From Oxytricha trifallax (Eukaryota; Ciliophora; Spirotrichea; Sporadotrichida; Oxytrichidae): a stretch of 64,000 nucleotides of DNA. The stretch's first letter is position 1. Each line of letters begins with the position of its first letter. The notes under the pieces are model-generated. The model searched no databases, was not told the origin of the DNA, and worked only from the letters and a program-made list of their open reading frames with translations. The DNA lies in contig ARYC01001243.1 in assembly GCA_000711775.1 (NCBI GenBank), positions 1 through 64,000 on the forward strand. The letters are read 5' to 3'. Positions 13,601-25,800 of the stretch are shown here, piece after piece. Position numbers and translations under genes: made by a program.

Positions 13601-14446
13601 GTGAGATATCATTCTTAAATGGATCTGCATCGATGTCAGCTACCTAGCCGAGAAGTTAAGATGCTGACTCGCACATTACATTGATTTCCTTCTTACTATA
13701 AGCTTTATGAGAAATTTCTTGTTAGCTGAAAATTTACTGAGTTTAAGGCAAAGTGCTCAAATTATGTTTCCTGGCTGTGTAAAAATCATCATCATTAAAC
13801 TCTTCCTCGAGATTCTCTTATCTGAACATGCTTGAGTCTCTTCTAATCTTACTGAAATCTGTCTGGCTCAAGTTCATGGGATTGATATTCATACTTTTAT
13901 TAATCCTTTGAGAGGGATTCTAGCCATGGCCAAATCCTAGACTCTTAAAAGTGGGATTTCTCACCACTGTTTCAATAGCGGGCTTGATGGTACTTTTGTC
14001 ATCAAATTCATCATAAGGAGTCTTATAAACACTTAAGTATTTAATTTAAATTTTAAATTTCTAAAAATACTTTGATCTCTCAGTCCACTTCTAGAAATTT
14101 CTGAGTAACCTCTCTTTTGCTGTTAATTTAGCTGATAGGCTCTATCTTTAGCAAAAGTATTGGAAAATGCTGGAGAGACCATGTTTAAATTTTGCTTGGG
14201 ATAGAGAGGCCCAGGATTGATCATGGATTTATTTTACTAAAAGTAACTCTGAGGTTTCGGGGTAACTAAGTTCCCACTTTCTCTTATCAGAGAGCGAGAC
14301 TATTGCTATTATTGTCCACGTTAGTCAAATGGGTTTGGCTTAGGCTAAGCGAGATTGTTTGACTAGGTTGCAGGAGCAAAAGTTTTGCCAGGCTTGAATG
14401 ATTGAGTTTAATAAGTGGAAGATGTGGGCTTATTTGGAATATTCAT
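7674..14446 (-). CDS. NUP155: nucleoporin Nup155/Nup170 family, MDS-IES gene
   Basis: A scaffold nucleoporin of the nuclear pore inner ring. It starts at the ATG at 14446-14444 (MNIPNKPTSSTYQTQSF) with a Q/S-rich N-terminal extension. The beta-propeller region matches animal Nup155: KIAQFNKNGRIFYGGQDGHI (compare the NGRIFLAGKDG stretch), TSRNYLYSF, AVIEVFDLGSLGNEF (compare IQVYDLGQDG) and LLVVTQNGHRIYS (compare LLAVTHAGVRLYF). A long helical C-terminal half follows (about 8.1-11.8 kb, including VILFVGNNQQRQNVK). It ends with a Q/N/S-rich tail at TGA 7676-7674. IESs interrupt it at several points. Homology is firm for the propeller and weaker for the C-terminal half. Confidence 0.85.
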
Positions 14447-14572
14447 TTTTATATATTTATTAATTTAAATTCTATCACCTCCTCGCATTTAAAATATTCA
14501 TCAGGATTGAGTTAATCGAAAGAATTATATAAATTTTTTGAAATTACTTATAATAAATTTAATTCTATCGTA

Positions 14573-17557
14573 TCAGTCTAAATAGTGATAAAAACTATTG
14601 ATATTTATGATATCTAGATGGATACTATATAATAAATAATTTTTAATAACCTTTTTTGGATATATTTTATTTATTATAAATGAAGCAAGAAAATAAAAAT
14701 AGTTGATTGTTACCTCCATTTTTCTTGATAAACGATTAATTTTGCAATATCTTTCCTTCATTTTAGTTTTCATTGTGTTAATATTTAGTAACTCTTAAAA
14801 TTTAAATAATGATTAAAAACTGTTAAATCATTTGTATTTAAGAATTTATTTATTGAAACTGCTGCTTTTATAGTCAAAAACTTGTTTGTTCTTATATTTC
14901 TTAAAATGATTCTAAATTTTAATTAATCATATTTAAAGAAAATGCTATTTTTATTTTAAATAAAATATTTTTAAAAATAAAATGATTTAGGATGAGAGAA
15001 TTAGAAGTATATATGGGTTTCTTTCAATATCAAAATAATTGCTTAGTAGAACTTTAGTATCATGATAAAATTATAAAATTTTATGCAAACTTATTTTTGG
15101 GGCTAATAAATTTCCAAAAAGTTATTGGGGGTGGTGCTTTACTATTTATTAATAGTTAAATTTGTTTATTAGATGGTATGAGATTATACATTGGAAATTC
15201 AAAAATAAAACGAATTTGAATGTAATATAAGTCATATTAAATATCCTCATCAATTACTATAGACTAAAATCTAGTTTACTTTTACAAACAAACTAATACT
15301 ATGATCTACTCTAAGTTTTATTATATAGATATTTATTATAATTTATTTTAATTATAATTATATTAAGGTCAATATCTAATTTCTAATCATCAATCACGAA
15401 ATTTATATAAATAATTAATTTGTTTAAATTTCTGAGCTATATCATTTGAATAAATGGATTTGATAATAGAAATTCACCCTAAATCATAGTATTTATTACT
15501 TATACATCTTTGATTAGAGAATTTTCTGCTGCACTCTATTACATTATTTACTCAAAATTTATAACTCCTAATTTGACTTATATTTAGAAGCATAAAATTG
15601 TAAATTATAAAAAACATAAAATTATATTTAAATAAATATGATAATTAATAAATTTCATTGACTTCTTCTAGTAACATTTCAAAATCAAGAATATTTTGAT
15701 TCTTTTTAAGGTGGCTTGTTATGATTTATTCAACATTATAAAATAATTAGTCTCTATAGTGCATGTATCTGACATTAAAATTGTGAATTTAATTATTAAT
15801 ATTTATATATGGTGCATTTTGTAAAAATTATTCGATGATTTTTATAATTGTTTTATTGTTTATATTATATATTTTAATAGTCATTTTCTTAATGACGAAG
15901 TTCAACTTGGTAATTGTTCATATTAATTATTAATATTTCATTGCAAACATGTTCAGTATGATTCATTTAAGGCTTTTACATTTTTAAGAACACAACTAGG
16001 TATCGGCCTTTGCAAATTAACTTTGAATGAGATTCTTAAATTAAGTAATATTATAAGAATTTCAAATTAATAGCAACTTTTACTTATTTCTTAGTAAATA
16101 ATTACTTTTATTTTTTTATATAGGATTTAAATCTATGATTTAATTTTTGAGAAATTTTAATATTATATCTTGTATTTATGATAGGTTATAATGATAAAAA
16201 ATATATTAAAATGAATGAAATAACCTTAAATATGATTCTTTTTATGTTTAATTTAATATTTTACCAATAATGATCTTTAATTGTTCTTTATCCATTGATT
16301 TAAAATAATTTAACAGTTTCATATTTAATTGTATTACATAATTTAAATTTAAATCTGAAATGAATAAATGAATCGTGAAATTTATTGCATTTTAGTCAAA
16401 ATTTATTAGTTAAATTCTAGATTCATTTTACTTTCAAAAATATTAAGAAATTTTAATCTAATACTTTAAATTAAAATAAACTAATAAAATAATATATTGA
16501 TATCATACTCAACGAATTCTAAAATCTTAGAGAGATATTAACAATTATTAAATAAATATTGTAAATTATATAAGATACAATTTCTTTTCATTGTAATTAA
16601 TGTATATACTTGACCAGTCTTTTTTTATTTTAAAGTGGTAATAAAAGTTTTTTACACAAGTAATTAAATTTATCTTTTGAAACTATTCATTATAGGTATT
16701 TAAATAAATATATTAGTTATTTTGCTCATTCTATAAAATGATAAATGAAAATAAAATATATAAATCAAAACATAATTAACAAAATTTACATCTTCCTGAT
16801 TTTAAAAAAAAAGCATACATATTTTAATTTTAATTAATTTCTTAATAGATATATCTCTTAATCATATTATAATATAATTATAACTAAAAACCTTTTTGTA
16901 TTTGTACTAGCAACTTTTTGTTATTCTTTCTTACTATGCTTTAGTTCACATATCGCTAATTTATATAAATTTACAATTTTAAAAAAAAAGCTGTTCAAAT
17001 TAATATTCCCTGCATATAGGAATAAATTACTAATATCTATTGAGTATAGATAATATTATTCATTCCATCTATTCTGATTATAACAATTTATTATTTACAT
17101 AATAAATATAAACTATCAGTTATGTTAATGTCATATTTATTTTAATCTAAAAAGCATCTGCTATTATAAATGTAATAAACTTTTTAGATTTCCATTTTAC
17201 AATGAAAATATTAAAAATTAATCGAGTAATAACAAGTTTATAGCCGTTTTTAATTTATTAAATGATTATTCTTGAACTATAAAAATGAATGAATTCAAGT
17301 TGCTTAGATTTATTGCTTATTTTAGCATTTGTTAACTTTGGGTGTGAAATTTAGTAAAAGTTAAAAAGATTTCCTAAACTATATAGTTATTACATTTTAT
17401 GATATAAACTGGCATCCAGAATAGGCTTGGTAATTTGTTAGTAATGCGAGTTTTCTAAATTATAAACCTCTTCAGAGTTATTAACAGTAAAATTGAAAGT
17501 ATAAGTGGGTAAAGACTCTTATACTTGTTGCTAGCTTATTTATTCCTTATACCCCAT
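14573..17557 (-). CDS. unidentified MDS-IES gene
   Basis: A minus-strand gene of unknown function. The probable start is the ATG at 17557-17555 (MGYKEQISQQQVQESLPTY), followed by TFNFTVNNSEEVYNLENSHY and ITKPILDASLYH. Later islands include NFNVRYMHYRDQLFYNVEQI and ILDFEMLLEEVNEIY (about 15660-15790), GEFLLSNPFIQMIQL (about 15440-15490) and MKERYCKINRLSRKME (14700-14773). The last frame closes at TGA 14575-14573. Between the islands the DNA is AT-rich and non-coding, so IESs occupy most of the locus. Boundaries are uncertain, and the last island could belong to a separate small gene. Confidence 0.5.
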
Positions 17558-17783
17558 AATAAGATTTTGAATTTATATTTTTAGATATTTATTTAAAATT
17601 ATTATAGATTAAGGCAAATATCAATTATTAATATTTAAATTTAATACTTAATTTTTTAACTTTAGTGAAATAAAAAATCGTTTATAAAGAAAAACTAAAG
17701 CCAAAACATTATGCGTAAAATATTTTAAGCAATTTATTAATGAAATAAACAATTATAGTTTATTATTATTTTAAGTTTTTTAT

Positions 17784-19484
17784 TCATCTCACTGGCAATT
17801 GCTTAGTGGGGATATCAAACGAGTAGACTCTCATTATATTTCCAAGTACAGCAATGATTTTACTTCCATCTGCTTTCACAATGCTAACACCTGGCTTCTC
17901 TGGATGTTGGATGTAAGTTTTTATGGTTTTAGAACCGGCATTTATGAAAAATGGATCAGCCTAGGGATTGGCTAGTCTCCTCAGCTTAATGATTTTAATA
18001 TATTTTTTATCTAAGGTTATTAAGAAAAAAGCATGGGAATATTAATGTTGCCTTCTGTAGTAGCACAACAAAACAATGTGCGATTAGTGTCAATGTCATT
18101 AATTTGATGCTTTTCATCGATGTAGATGTTGCTCACTTCTTAGATTTGTTTTAACTCAGTGTTAATCCTAAGTTTCATCAAGTTAATGCCAAATTTATTC
18201 TTTTTAAAGAATAAGGTAAAATAAAACTATATGATATTACCAGTACGTTGATGTCTTATGAATGAAATATCATAGTATTCTACTTTCCCAGATAAAATGG
18301 GTGCAAATGTTAAAATATTGCTAATTTAATATCCAATTTTGAGGCTATGATAAACTTGCAAAGTCACGAAATCAATTAGATACAAATCAGAGATGTTTTG
18401 TGAAATTAAGAAACCCTTATAATGCAACAGGTTTATAGATACTTCAGCATTCTCAGGGAAAATATCTTGTTAAAATACATTTGTTTTCTTCATAAAAAGT
18501 TCTACTTTTGATAGATTTGTCTCGACGACTACAAGTTATTTTAGGAAGTATGAAAATATCAATTTATTGTTCGCAAATGCAGCTAGTTTATAGTTCTACC
18601 TGTTTTTCTTAAATTGTGCAATAGTTAGCAATTCATTTTATTAGAGTCTAAAGCCCCAAGGGTTATATTGAATTGGTTAAATGTGAAAATTTTGGAATGG
18701 GTCTATACTCATATCTTCAAAATCTAATTTCTGATGAAAAGTTATGGCTTATTCAGCTTAGTTAAAGATATATATGCTTTAATCCGCCAAAAAGTCTTCT
18801 CCACTTAGTGGTAAATTACTAATGAAGTATAAGTTCTCTGAGTTGTCAAGCTAAGTTACATATAAGCAACTTGGATTAAAGTCTTATAGTATAATCTCAC
18901 TCTTCAGATCCATTTAAAAGGTATCGACTGTCCTTTGGCAAATACTGTAAGTCAATAATCTAGCACCTTTTGTGACTATAAACAGCTCCTGTCTATTTCT
19001 GATGAACTTAAAGAACTCAACTCCTTCAGTTTCAAAACCCATCTCTTTTAAAGTTTCTTCATCGTTCTCCAAATCTCTCTCATTTATTAAGAATACCCCA
19101 ACGTTTCCCATATCATCGCATGCGAAGATAAAGTTGTTATAGGTGTCAACAAATTTAATCAAGTTCTTAAAGTACCTTATTGGACACATCTAATGTCTGA
19201 AATTTTTTGGAGTCATGTGTTCTATGGCATTATGACTACGCCAATAGCATTCTTTCCAAGTGTCCAGGTACAATTTCCTTGCTATTTCAAGCTAATTTTC
19301 TGATAAATAGCGCCATAGGTAATTAGAAGTTAATTTAAAAAATTTTAGAATCATAAAATGGTGCAATATTTTTAACAAATATTTTGATAATCTTGCTTGG
19401 CTGCGATTGAAACCTTTTTGGAGGTTCTTTCACATCTAATGATGTCTCGTCCATCCAAAAATTAAAATATCTCTCCGAGTACAT
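17784..19484 (-). CDS. probable beta-propeller protein with F-box-like N-terminus
   Basis: It starts at the ATG at 19484-19482 (MYSERYFNFWMDETSLD) and ends at TGA 17786-17784 (SFDIPTKQLPVR). An early segment, ARKLYLDTWKECYWRSHNAI, resembles the end of an F-box domain. The remainder consists of short hydrophobic blades such as NNFIFACDDMGNVGVFLI, KGFLISQNISDLYLIDF and VTLQVYHSLKIGYQISNIL, in the style of a WD-like propeller, without obvious WD dipeptides. At least two IESs interrupt it (about 19200-19330 and near 18020-18230). It is divergent from WASHC4, with about 340 bp between the two starts. The family assignment is an inference; I recognise no specific orthologue. Confidence 0.55.
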
Positions 19485-19826
19485 TTTTTGAGAATTTTTC
19501 CAACATATTTAGGATTTTATTTATTATTTTAGGATATTCACTTTAATAATGGTAAGATATTTTAATCTTATAAATCCTCCTTATCGTGATTTAGAGGATT
19601 AATAATAGATTCAGATAGAAGGAGAATAGATATAATAAATATAATTATTATTTTTGACAAATATCCATTTTCTTTCAAAGGTATGTCCACTCAAAAAGCT
19701 TACTTATCTATAATTTTACTATAACACTACCTTATTATTTACTAGTCACTTGACAAAGCAATATATTCGATAACACATGTTCTATCAAATTATTTATACT
19801 GAGAGTCTAATATTTATATAAAATAG
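19485..19826. promoter_or_regulatory. divergent intergenic region
   Basis: AT-rich DNA of about 340 bp between two genes transcribed away from each other. It should contain both promoters and, in the macronucleus, possibly the chromosome ends. No specific motif could be assigned. Confidence 0.4.
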
Positions 19827-22800
19827 ATGGCAGATTTGTTTAAGGAGTACGACTCCTCATCTAGTTCCTCTGATGACGAAAATCACAAGAAAAAGGAAGA
19901 TGATAACTACGAGATGGATTTCATTCCAAAAAGTAAGCAAAAGCATATACTCTGTTTACTCTTAATAAAACCCCGTTAATCAATTAAGAATGAAGATTGG
20001 GGAATAAGAATAATGAAATTAAGAATTATTTATAATTGGCTGAAATTAAATATAATTAGGCTAAAAACAAATTTACGCACTCTGATTGGTTTATTTTATA
20101 GAGACAATTAATCGAGCCAATGACTTTAATAATTAGCCAAAACTTTAATAATTTACGCCAATTATAATTAATTCTTAATTTCATTATTCTTAATCCCCAA
20201 TCTTCATTCTTAATTGACTAACGGGGTTTTATTTCTAAATATTTTTGAGAAATTATCTCTGGGCTTACTTTCAAAGTTTATTTCTCTTATCATCTTTAAA
20301 TGTTGAAAGATGAAGGCTTACCCCCTAATTTCTATAGGAAAACCTCAAGAAGCAGTTTTTGAAGAAGGAGTGAAAAGCATGAATGATTTCTTGGAATAAA
20401 TTAACAAATTCGAGAAGATCACAAACTCCAGACTCGTTGATCTCTGGAAGATCAAAGATACAGCTTTCTAGCCTCTTAAAGTTAAATTAATTAAGAATTG
20501 TACAATAAATTGAATTAAGGTAATTTATACGATAAGTTACAATAGACATTCAAGAATACATGCCAGGTCTTTTTGATTTGCTTAAACCTGAGTAGAAAAA
20601 TGAAATATCTAAGGTCATATCAGTCTTTTCTTTCCTCCAGATTGAAACTCTTTTTTTGTAACTTTTATGCGGTATTTTAATCCTTATTGAATAAATTGAT
20701 AATAAACACACAACTTGAAGTATGAGATCGAGCAGAAGTTCTTCGACCCCTTGATCTATTTCGGTGAGAGCGGTCTAGTTTTCGAAGAAATTGGAGAGGA
20801 CCAAGCTGGTGAGTAAGAGATACAAATGAGCAGAATGCTCGCAGTTTACAAAGATCTCTTCGAAACTATTAAGAAAATCGTGGCACTAACCAAGAACATT
20901 ATCTACTAGATGAACGGGCTATATAATAGTAAGTCAAAACTGTATAGTGGGTTCTTTAAGAAATAAATCTATGAGGAGATGTTCAATAATTTAGGATCTA
21001 TTTTGACTACTTTGTACATCGTGGACTTGATTATTATTGAGAATTCTAATTTCGAGAGCTATTGGCAATAGTACAATAAGATGTTCCTCATTTATATATG
21101 AATTTACTTTATAATTCAATGATTGATTAATGTCAATCATATACCTTAAGATTTTTATATTATTTTTCATTGCAAAGAATGATCCAACCAAGTATAACAT
21201 GACTGATAGAAAAATCAAGAAAATCTAAAAGTTTTGCTCCAAAATCTACTCAAACATTTTATGTGGTTAACTTTATACTAACTATCTCGATCAACTTTAC
21301 AAAGTCATCTTATTGGAAGCTGGTAGAGAACTTGTTTTTAAGAATAAAGAGTTCAACTCCAAGTTCGTTGAAAAATAAAAGAATATAAATATACTTATGT
21401 TATTGCAAGATGGTAAAAGAATTTGAATGTGAGAAATCGTAAACTTAATTTTCTAATTTTTAATGTAAAAATTTCGTGGAGTATTTGAAACGCAGAATTG
21501 AAGATGTTGGGATGCTCTTATCAAACCCAGGTGACATGAAATCTCACATGGAATATATGAATCTGTTGATCATGTACTCCCTCTACCGCAAGATCTTCGA
21601 CACCGAAGACAAAAAGATCTACAAGAAGATTTGGGCTCTCTAGAAATTGTGCCCAATCATCATTTTGTACAATAATATCTCAGTTAATGCAGGTAACTTC
21701 CTGGTCAGTGTCTGTCCACTGAAAAAGAAGTCAACTCTTGAACCTAAAGATATCTTATTATCACTTTGAATCAAAAGTATTTTACCATAATGATTATTTA
21801 TAAATATTATTAAATTATAATCCAAGTTAGTGGAACATAAGAGCGAAATGCCCAACTTCTCGACCTACACAAAAAACTTCATTCAAACCCTCATCCGAGG
21901 ATCTAGACTCAAAGACATCATTGACACCATCATTACAGAGTCTATGAACAACGATTGGGGACATCTCACCATTCAGAAAGTTATCTACATAGCCAAAAAA
22001 GTCGCTTAGATCAACCCAGCCCTAATCTTCAAACTTAGAAATGGAGCCAAAATCAGAGCTCACAACCAGAACAACCATTACATCGCCAATTGGTTAGAAC
22101 TCCTAGCCTAGTCACTCTATCTAGTCCAAGTCAACAACAAATGGATCCCTAAAACCTAATAGCCAGCTACTGATTTTGGAAACCTCAACTCCTCCTCACC
22201 GGAGTTCATTCCAAAGCCTTCCTCCCCCACTAACACCAAAATCGATTTCCAACTTACTAGCGAACTCACATAGTTCCATAACAAGTTCACTCATCAAGAA
22301 CTTTAGAACCTTAACTAACAGTTCATGCAGGAAGAGCAGGAGTTCTTAGCTTCCCAATGCGCCATCCTTTAAGCGCCAATAGACAAGTCTAGCTCACTAG
22401 ACTATGATTCTGAAGCCGACATCTCCTTCTATGAAGGAGGTGAATAATCCTTGACGTCCTCTAATGCGTCATCAATTAAGCTTCCTATTCAATAGGAACT
22501 TTTAACCCTTATTGAGGAATCACCCTTTAATAAGATTTCTGACTAGGAATAATTAAAACAAGATTCCTAATTAATAATAAAATATTAATCATTATTAAAT
22601 ATGAGTGAACACAGAGACGCCCAAATGAATGACAAGTCTTCGGTCAAGTTCAAAGGCCTTCCAGACTTCTACTCAACCAAGACTGACATAGCATTCAAAA
22701 CCCTAGTCGATGAAGCCAACGATGGCACCAAAGTCTCAGCTAGAACTCTCTTTAAAGCCCTAGAGCTTAAAGAACAGATTGTCTCCCTTAGAATTCAATC

Positions 22801-25800
22801 AGCAACTCAAGGACTTGCCAACACAATCGCCTACTACTTCGAATAAATCGAAGACATCCTTGAAAGAGACACTAAAGCCTAGCACACTATCGCCAACAGC
22901 CTTGACACCCCTAAGCAAATCAGAACTTTTCTCAAAACCATCGACAAGCTTAGGTCTTACAATCAAGACGTAATCATGTACTGCGACACTGACCAAGACT
23001 ACACGCTTAACACAAACACTATTAGATTCAAAACTCCTTGGAATTTTTCCAAGAATCTCTCAACCGACATCATCTTCTTCATGAAAGAAAACTTTAAATC
23101 TTTTATTTCCCTTGGTCTCATCAAATTCTCTGTTAAAATCTTATAAGTCTAATCACCCATTAAATATAAACACGTAGGTGACGATTCAGTCACCATCTTA
23201 AGACAAGACAGAAGAAGACAAAACTAATTCACTGGTAGAAAACCCAACAATAAACAAAGACAACCAAAGAAACCCAGAAAAAACAACAAAAAGAGAAGAA
23301 ACAACCAAAGGAACTGAGTTCCTTCATAATTGATATGCTCAGGGGGGCTTTGACCCCTCGATGCGAGTTAATTATTATTATTATTATTTATTATTATTAT
23401 TGTTATGATTATTTATATTGTTATAAAAAGACATCAACTAGTTCTTAGGAGAGCAGACTAAACTTAAAAATGATACATTTGCTGCTCAGGTGAATCTTTA
23501 CTACTTGCGTCTTGTCCCCTGGATTGTAAGAATGAACTCAGATATACTTAAGGATAACATCAGCAATAGTAAGCAATAATATTTTATTACTTCTTATTAA
23601 TTGGAGGGGATTTAATGTCTGATTATTTATTTACAATTAAATAGTTCAATGATGAACAGAGACTTCTTGAAGTAAAGAAGTATTATGATACTTGATGGTG
23701 TAAAGTTAGCTGTGGAGATCAAAAGACATGTTAAGAATCTTACTCATATATTTCTTTTTATTTAATCAGGGACCATGTAAAGTTATTCAATTATATAATC
23801 TTTTGTTGATGCACTAGGCTTCAGGAGTGCAATTAAATTAAGATAGACTCAAAGATATAGTCTAAGCTATTGAGATGCTCAAAGCCATAGAAATTGAGTT
23901 CAAGACCAAGAAATATATCAATCAATTTAATATCTAATTTTTATAAGTAAGTATGTTAGTAAGTATTTTTATTTAATGGTATACTAAAATTAAGAAATAC
24001 ATGATAAATCAATGGGTAGTATTAATCAATAGATACTTGCAAGAAGAGATCAACGTAGTTATGCAGAAAGGTATGGAGAACTTATATAAAAAGAAGAAGT
24101 CAGCTACATTTGAGTAAATACTTATTGATATCTTATTAATTAGCATAAGCTATATTTTCAAGTAAGTTTAAATGGTGCATATTTTATTTATAAAATATTT
24201 GTAAATATTTTTATATTAACTAAGAGTACATGTTCTACTTGATGAAGACAATTATTGGGTGCTTAAATGGCGGTTAGAACATCCTGAGAAAGACAGTCGT
24301 GGCTCACTGCAAAAACCTTGTAAACGAGGAAGTTTTCTCAAAGAGTGAGCATAATGAACTTGAGAATTACACTTGGATGATTGACATCATTACTAATTGG
24401 GAGTGGTATGTTAGAAAGAGTACCAGATGCAGGTTCTTGTATTGGAATAGTTTATAAAGTGATAACATTCTTTTAAGGAATAATATAGTCTTAACTGATA
24501 AATTTATATTTTTTTTAAAAATCTAATTATTGGAATAGATCATTGTTTCCAATCTTCTTCCAAAAGATAGCTTCTGACAAGCATAGATTGAACCAACTTA
24601 ACTACTTCTTGATGTCTATGAATGAATTAAAAATAAAAAGTATAAATTAAAATTATTGTTATAAATGATCCCTTAGATATGCTAGTTAACATCAAGCACT
24701 TAGACACAGCTCAAACAGCAATTAACAACTATAAGAAAGAAATTTATCAAGCATTCACCTCAAATATAGTGACTCCAATATGTAGGAAAATTGAAGAGGA
24801 ACTCAGATTATAGATTCATTAAGTCATTATTAGCAATTTAAGACAAAGAAACCCGACTAGAGACAAGATCATGGACTGGGCTATGTACACAAGAATGAGT
24901 GATTTGTACCTATTTGAGAAGAAAATATGCTTAAAAGAGGAAGTCAAGCATTACCTCAATAAGATATTCTACGAAATGACCGCCTTATCACCTCATGATT
25001 GGAAAACATACCAGCATATGCGTATCTTGGCTAAAGAAAAGTTCCAAATTGACGTAGTTCCTTCACATTTGCCCTCTTAAACTTTGGAATAAGGGGTAGA
25101 TATACTGTATTTGCTCAGAAACTTGCAATCATATGTTTCAAAGTACAATTACAACTTGCATACCCAAGTATTCATCGAGACTACCAAAGACACGAAGTAA
25201 ATCAAAACTATATCTGTGAATCAAATGCTCTTTTCAATAAAGACTCATGGTGTTGGTATTTTGGATTCAGCAGTCAATACTTTTTACAAGTTCCTAATTA
25301 AGAAGTTTAGCGTTTTCTCAGAGTTTCTTTATGATGATTTCATTCACAATCCATTACTTTAAGAGCAAAGATTCTTTATGAGCAATAAGGAGAAGTTAAA
25401 TGGATAATATCCATATGAAAGAGCTGAAAAAGTAGCTAAAGCTATTAAGAAACTTAAAGATTTTTTATTATCTCTGAAAATATATTTTATAACTTGGAAC
25501 ACTTAAGGGAGGTATTACATTCTTGGATAAATTTAGACAGCTTATCACTCAATTCGGTAATGCCCTAGGTTTCGTAAGAATGATAAGAAACGCTTCACTC
25601 AAGGATAACTCAAACTTAATTAAGTATATTCCAAATGTCCTCGATGAGGTAGTATTCGAAAACGTAGCAAGTGATTTGGGTATCAAGGCAGAGACTATGG
25701 AAGCTTGCAAGATGTTTGACATGAGTATCAGAATCAAAACCCCAAAACCCCTTAGTGAGGTTTATAAGTGCTTTGATTTGTAGGGTATAGTTGGGGTCTT

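Larger units (their letters stand above)
21751..23431. mobile_element. 1.68-kb GC-rich, protein-coding IES inside WASHC4
   Basis: WASHC4 coding stops at ...STLEPK and resumes at DINQFLGEQTK, with both sides matching SWIP. The pointer AAAGA occurs at both boundaries (21746-21750 and 23427-23431), and collapsing it restores the frame. The 1.68 kb between is much richer in G+C than ordinary IESs over 21830-23340, with AT-rich flanks at both ends. It contains one long plus-strand ORF. No terminal inverted repeats or C4A4 blocks were seen, so it is not a TBE relative by structure. Confidence 0.8.

Noticed and set aside
22779-22996. Short overlapping frames on both strands within the GC-rich IES
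   Set aside because: They are shadows of the long plus-strand ORF, which alone has a consistent start, stop and composition gradient.
25735-25751. C4A4 repeats as a chromosome end or telomere addition site
   Set aside because: They are the exact outer ends of long inverted repeats with an AAT target duplication and TBE ORFs inside, so they are transposon termini.
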